10,521 bases of DNA from Candidatus Sphingobacterium stercoripullorum (lineage in GTDB: Bacteria; Bacteroidota; Bacteroidia; Sphingobacteriales; Sphingobacteriaceae). Shown piece by piece: positions 6,866-10,521 of the stretch. The notes under the pieces are model-generated. The model saw only the letters and a program-made list of their open reading frames with translations. It did not search any database and was not told the origin of the DNA. The DNA is taken from NCBI GenBank assembly GCA_019114715.1, contig DXEZ01000327.1, forward strand, positions 1-10,521, in the 5' to 3' direction. The translations under genes and the position numbers were made by a program. Every line of letters starts with the position of its first letter. The first letter of the stretch is position 1.

Positions 6866-8320
6866 TTATTGTTCGTTAAAATTCATTTTCAATTCTTCCA
6901 TATCGTCAAAATGAGAACGCTGCCCATTTATCTCTTGATAATTTTCATGCCCCTTCCCTGCTACTAGAATCACATCACCAGGCTTAGCAATGTGACATGC
7001 TGCACGTATGGCCTCCCGCCTATCAGTTATACTAAAGACCTTCTTACGATCGGCCTGCTCTAGCCCCGCCTCCATATCTTTGATTATAGCCGCTGGCTCT
7101 TCCGTTCTTGGATTGTCAGAGGTTAAGATCAGCGAGTCGCTCAGCTCCGCGGCAACGCGCGCCATCTCGGGTCTCTTAGTTTTATCTCTATCTCCCCCGC
7201 AGCCTACCACGGTAATAATATGTTGATCTTCTTTGCGCAAGTCGCGAACCGTTAAAAGGACATTCTCTAGCGCATCGGGTGTGTGTGCATAGTCCACAAT
7301 TCCGAACACTCCATCATCCGAGCGAAGCGTTTCAAAGCGTCCTTCGGCGGCTACCACTTGACTCAGCGCTGTAAGCGTTTGTACCGTCTCTTGCTCAAGC
7401 AATATAGCTGCTCCGTATACTGCCAGCAGGTTGTATGCGTTAAACTTTCCGACTAGCTTCACCCACAACTCATGGCCATCGATCTGAAGGAGCATACCCT
7501 CAAAATGGCTCTCTAAAACTTTCACCTTAAAATCTGCCATAGCTTTTAAGGCGTAGGACTTTTTATAGGCAAAAGTATTTTGTTGCATAACGGCTCCTTG
7601 CTTATCATCGATATTCACTAAAGCAAAAGCATTCCTATCGAGGTTATCGAAAAAGCGCTTCTTTGCGGCGATGTAATTTGCAAAGGTCTCATGGAAATCC
7701 AGGTGATCGTGCGAGAGGTTCGTAAAAATTCCTCCGCCAAACCTAAGGCCCGCTATCCGCTGCTGCACGACCGCATGGGAACTCACCTCCATAAAACAGT
7801 AATCACAACCCTGGTCCACGGCCTCCTTTAAAAAACCATTGATGGTCAGAGGATCGGGAGTTGTATATTTTGTAGGATAAATTGTATCGTCAATCTTATT
7901 CTCCACCGTGGAGATTAGCGCAGCTTTATAACCCAATGATTTAAACAACTGATAAAGCAAAGTAGCGACGGTAGTTTTCCCATTGGTTCCGGTTACGCCC
8001 ACCAATTTTAACTTTTTTGAAGGCTGCTGGCAAAAGTTATCTGCTAAAAGCCCCAACACATAAGAAGTATCCTGCACCAGTATATAGCACACCTCTTTAT
8101 TTACCTCTGTAGGGAATTCCTCTACAACCAATGTCTCAGCACCCTTTTCTACAGCTTGGCTTAAGTAGTTATGGCCATCGGTTCTCTCTCCTTTTATAGC
8201 TACAAACACATCCCCCTTTGAAACTTCTCGAGAGTCAAACTGGACGGTATGGATTATACGATCCATATTTCCTTTCACCTGCAAGACAGGCACAGCATGT
8301 AATAAGTCTTGTAGATCCAT
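6866..8320 (-). CDS. murE: UDP-MurNAc-L-Ala-D-Glu--2,6-diaminopimelate ligase MurE
   Basis: MurE adds the third residue of the stem peptide to UDP-MurNAc-L-Ala-D-Glu in the cytoplasm. The 484-residue protein has the substrate-binding FDSREVSKGDVFVAIKG region at 28-44 and the P-loop GTNGKTT at 111-117. It also has TTPDP at 153-157, MEVSSHA at 177-183, NLSHDHLDFH at 201-210 and YIAAKKRFF at 216-224, where Lys220 is the likely carbamylated lysine. GRFE (327-330) and DYAHTPDAL (343-351) follow, then GKGHENYQ near 455-462. The specificity motif is DNPR at 402-405, the form found in meso-diaminopimelate-adding enzymes; lysine-adding MurE proteins differ at this place. The start is one base after the ftsI stop and has a GGAG sequence ten bases upstream, inside the ftsI end. 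It is of usual length and shows no defects. Confidence 0.97.
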   Translation of the reverse strand: MDLQDLLHAVPVLQVKGNMDRIIHTVQFDSREVSKGDVFVAIKGERTDGHNYLSQAVEKGAETLVVEEFPTEVNKEVCYILVQDTSYVLGLLADNFCQQPSKKLKLVGVTGTNGKTTVATLLYQLFKSLGYKAALISTVENKIDDTIYPTKYTTPDPLTINGFLKEAVDQGCDYCFMEVSSHAVVQQRIAGLRFGGGIFTNLSHDHLDFHETFANYIAAKKRFFDNLDRNAFALVNIDDKQGAVMQQNTFAYKKSYALKAMADFKVKVLESHFEGMLLQIDGHELWVKLVGKFNAYNLLAVYGAAILLEQETVQTLTALSQVVAAEGRFETLRSDDGVFGIVDYAHTPDALENVLLTVRDLRKEDQHIITVVGCGGDRDKTKRPEMARVAAELSDSLILTSDNPRTEEPAAIIKDMEAGLEQADRKKVFSITDRREAIRAACHIAKPGDVILVAGKGHENYQEINGQRSHFDDMEELKMNFNEQ

Positions 8321-8321
8321 A

Positions 8322-10445
8322 TTAATTCAACTCCAATTTTATTGTTTCATGATTCTTTAACTGCACCCCAGGCTCTATAGACTGAGACACGACCTTCCCT
8401 GCTCCTGCTGCAGAAACATGAAAGCCGGCATTCTCCAATAGGTATATGGCATCTTTCAAGCCCATACCCATAACATCAGGCACGACAGATTCTTTAAAGG
8501 AAAACCCAGATACTGCCCCATTCATAGGCTCCGCATTTTGCGTTTCACCCACATTAGCAGCCCTTTGTTCGTGGATCCCAAGGCTATCGTAAACACGATT
8601 TGCCGAATCCTCAGGTCCCTTTAAACTTGGAGGTATACCCTCACCCGCCTTATTCACTTTACGTGAGGCAAACGACTCGTGCAAGCTTAAATCATTAGCG
8701 TATATCATATCGGCCAGTTCCCTAAATACAGGCCCCGCCGTTGAAGCTCCGTAATAGCCATTTCTAGGGTTACGAATAACCACTATCATAGAGTATTTTG
8801 GGTTTTCAGCTGGGAAATACCCTGCAAATGATGACTGATACCTACGAGCTCCATAACCTCTGGAATCGTCAGCCATTTGTGCCGTCCCAGTTTTTCCAGC
8901 TGAAGTGTATAGCGGGCTACGTACCGTTCTACCTGTACCGTTCACCATAACACTCTCCATCATCTTTTGCATTTTCTTAATTGCATCTTTAGACGCTATC
9001 TGCTCGTTAATTACACGCGCATCAAATTTCTTTACAGTATTTCCTAAATGACGAATTTCCTTTACAAATAAAGGAGCCAGCATCTTACCGCCATTCGCTA
9101 CGGCATTATATAGTGCCAGTGTCTGTAGTGGCGTTAGAACAAGCTCGTAACCGTAAGCCATCTGAACTAAAGACAACTTGCTCCAAGACTTGCTCTCAGG
9201 CGTCTTCACCCAAGGTTTGCCTTCTCCAGGAATTTGCAATCCTAAAGGTTCACCAAGGCCCCACTCGTGCAGTTTAGACGTGTACCTTGAAGGTCTATCG
9301 CCGTAATGGGTATTGATCATTTTAGTCACCGCCACGTTCGAGGATTGCTCGAAAGTTTCCATGACAGTCATCAGAGACTTCTTGGGTGCATGTGAATCAC
9401 GAATAGTGTGCGAAGGCACTCTATAGGTACCGTTACCTACATCAATGACGGAGTTTGTATCGACTACTCCATCATTCAGCGCAATTAAATAAGAGGCCAC
9501 TTTAAAAGTAGACCCCGGGTCTGCCCCTTGGGCAATGGCATAATTAAACTTCTCTCTATACACGCCGTCGGTATCGCGAGTAAAGTTAGCTATGGCGCGG
9601 ACCTCACCCGTCTCTACTTCCATCACCACCACGCATCCATTGTCTGCATTACTAATCTTTAGTTGCTTCTCTAAAGCGCGCTGGGCCATATCTTGCATAT
9701 TCACATCTATCGTAGCGATGATATCCGAACCATCAACTGGCGCAATCTCCATCCCTCTACTAATAGGAACCCACACGCCGCCAGCTATTCTTCTCACCAG
9801 CTGCTTACCACTTGTTCCTTCTATATAATCTCCGTAGGCACCCTCTAAGCCAACGCGTACATCTTCTTCCCCTTTGGTGTTTCTGTAACCTATGGTTCTT
9901 GCCGCCAAATTGGTAAAAGGAAGAATGCGCTTATTCTCGCGCACCCCAATTAAACCACCAGCAAAGCTCTCTCTACCCACGCGAGTTTTTCCAAACAGTG
10001 GGAATTTCTTAAGCTCTTTAAGATCTTGGTGGGAAACATTTCTTTTAATCAACAAGTAACGCTGCCCTTTATCACGCGCACTTTTCAAGGCCGTCAAATA
10101 TTGCCTGGCAGAGCGGTCTTTAAAAAACGCACTCAGCTGGTAAGCTAAGGAGTCCACCTTGGAGTTGAATACATCCTCCCGGTGGGCTGGGATCGCTAAA
10201 GCGTCAAAGCGAACCTCGTACTCTGGGACAGAGGTAGCCAGTAAGCTACCGTCGTTCGAGTAGATATTACCTCTGGCAGCTTCAATAACATTTTCTTTAA
10301 CCGTTAGGCTATCAGCAATCGCCACCCATCTATCGCCGTCCACATATTGTAAATGCAATAGCTTACCAAAAACTATTAATGCACCAAGCACTACTAAGCC
10401 AAAGGCCACGTATACCCTCAATAATATGGATTTACGAATATTCAT
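8322..10445 (-). CDS. ftsI: Septal class B penicillin-binding protein FtsI (PBP3) with C-terminal PASTA domain
   Basis: This is the division-specific D,D-transpeptidase that cross-links septal peptidoglycan, working with FtsW in the periplasm. The 707-residue protein has a short basic N-terminus and one membrane anchor at about residues 10-32. A class B pedestal region follows from about 50 to 230, starting with AARGNIYSNDGSLLATS at 56-72 and including GLEGAYGDYIEGTSGKQ at 199-215. The transpeptidase domain covers about 240-585 with all three active-site motifs: STFK at 312-315 (Ser312 is the nucleophile), SSN at 368-370 and KTGTAQ at 518-523. A polar, low-order linker spans about 586-645. 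A single PASTA domain forms the end (about 650-707, VVPDVMGMGLKDAIYLLENA). E. coli FtsI lacks PASTA; this form is usual in Bacteroidota. The start is three bases after the ftsL-like stop, behind an A-rich leader. Position before murE fits ftsI. Confidence 0.96.
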   Translation of the reverse strand: MNIRKSILLRVYVAFGLVVLGALIVFGKLLHLQYVDGDRWVAIADSLTVKENVIEAARGNIYSNDGSLLATSVPEYEVRFDALAIPAHREDVFNSKVDSLAYQLSAFFKDRSARQYLTALKSARDKGQRYLLIKRNVSHQDLKELKKFPLFGKTRVGRESFAGGLIGVRENKRILPFTNLAARTIGYRNTKGEEDVRVGLEGAYGDYIEGTSGKQLVRRIAGGVWVPISRGMEIAPVDGSDIIATIDVNMQDMAQRALEKQLKISNADNGCVVVMEVETGEVRAIANFTRDTDGVYREKFNYAIAQGADPGSTFKVASYLIALNDGVVDTNSVIDVGNGTYRVPSHTIRDSHAPKKSLMTVMETFEQSSNVAVTKMINTHYGDRPSRYTSKLHEWGLGEPLGLQIPGEGKPWVKTPESKSWSKLSLVQMAYGYELVLTPLQTLALYNAVANGGKMLAPLFVKEIRHLGNTVKKFDARVINEQIASKDAIKKMQKMMESVMVNGTGRTVRSPLYTSAGKTGTAQMADDSRGYGARRYQSSFAGYFPAENPKYSMIVVIRNPRNGYYGASTAGPVFRELADMIYANDLSLHESFASRKVNKAGEGIPPSLKGPEDSANRVYDSLGIHEQRAANVGETQNAEPMNGAVSGFSFKESVVPDVMGMGLKDAIYLLENAGFHVSAAGAGKVVSQSIEPGVQLKNHETIKLELN
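8331..8334 (-). promoter_or_regulatory. Possible Shine-Dalgarno sequence of murE
   Basis: The minus strand reads GGAG here, ten bases before the murE ATG and inside the last codons of ftsI. It is the best-placed candidate ribosome-binding sequence among the gene junctions of the window. Other starts rely on overlaps or A-rich leaders, as is common in Bacteroidota. Confidence 0.4.
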
Positions 10446-10448
10446 GCT

Positions 10449-10521
10449 TTACTTTATTTCTTTTTTATCAATTACCAACTTAATTGCAGGCTGCCTGCGC
10501 TCCTCTAGTCCCAGCGAATCC
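10449..10521 (-). CDS. FtsL-like division protein, C-terminal end (partial)
   Basis: Only the last 23 codons and a TAA stop lie in the window; the frame is open to the window edge. The readable end is DSLGLEERRQPAIKLVIDKK followed by EIK. It stops three bases before the ftsI start and must be translated just ahead of it. Short FtsL-like proteins, which have one membrane segment and a coiled coil and act with FtsQ and FtsB-type partners in the divisome, commonly sit between rsmH (mraW) and ftsI. A C-terminal DSLGL stretch is a familiar ending for them in Bacteroidota. The identity therefore rests mainly on position and a short tail; the membrane segment and coiled coil would be upstream, out of view. 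Confidence 0.7.
   Translation of the reverse strand, partial: DSLGLEERRQPAIKLVIDKKEIK

Noticed and set aside
1..10521. A novel system, mobile element, CRISPR array, RNA gene or internal terminator
   Set aside because: Coding sequence covers nearly the whole window with gaps of at most 22 bases, every gene belongs to a known dcw family, and no direct repeat array, inverted terminal repeat or RNA-like stretch was seen by eye.

Overview
The window is a stretch of the division and cell wall (dcw) cluster of a Gram-negative bacterium. All genes lie on the minus strand, so the transcript reads from high to low coordinates. The order is ftsL-like (C-terminal end only), ftsI, murE, mraY, murD, ftsW, murG, murC, ftsQ (N-terminal part only). 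Several features point to Bacteroidota, perhaps a Sphingobacteriales-like or Cytophagales-like member. They are a division transpeptidase with a C-terminal PASTA domain, an MraY of 414 residues with a large extra periplasmic loop, no murF between murE and mraY, A-rich gene starts with few clear Shine-Dalgarno sequences, and a short FtsL-like end directly before ftsI. G+C content looks moderate (low to mid 40s by eye). The lineage is inferred from family traits, not from a database search.

Layout: 10449-10521 holds the end of an FtsL-like protein; 8322-10445 the septal penicillin-binding protein FtsI; 6866-8320 MurE; 5614-6858 MraY; 4235-5614 MurD; 3019-4212 the septal glycan polymerase FtsW; 1907-3010 MurG; 549-1910 MurC; and 1-552 the start of FtsQ. 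Coding density is almost total. The largest gap between genes is 22 bases (murD/ftsW), and three junctions overlap (TAATG at mraY/murD, ATGA at murG/murC and at murC/ftsQ). No internal promoter, terminator, RNA gene, mobile element or repeat array was seen, so a single co-transcribed unit entering and leaving the window is the simplest reading.

Together the genes cover most of lipid II synthesis and its use at the septum. MurC, MurD and MurE add L-Ala, D-Glu and (from the DNPR motif) meso-diaminopimelate to UDP-MurNAc. MraY moves the muramyl-peptide to undecaprenyl phosphate, and MurG adds GlcNAc to give lipid II. FtsW polymerises lipid II and FtsI cross-links the new glycan; the FtsL-like protein and FtsQ belong to the divisome scaffold. 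The MurF step (adding D-Ala-D-Ala) has no gene here and must be encoded elsewhere. All seven complete genes look intact with their catalytic motifs in place. I found no undescribed system; this is a conserved housekeeping region with a few lineage-specific traits.
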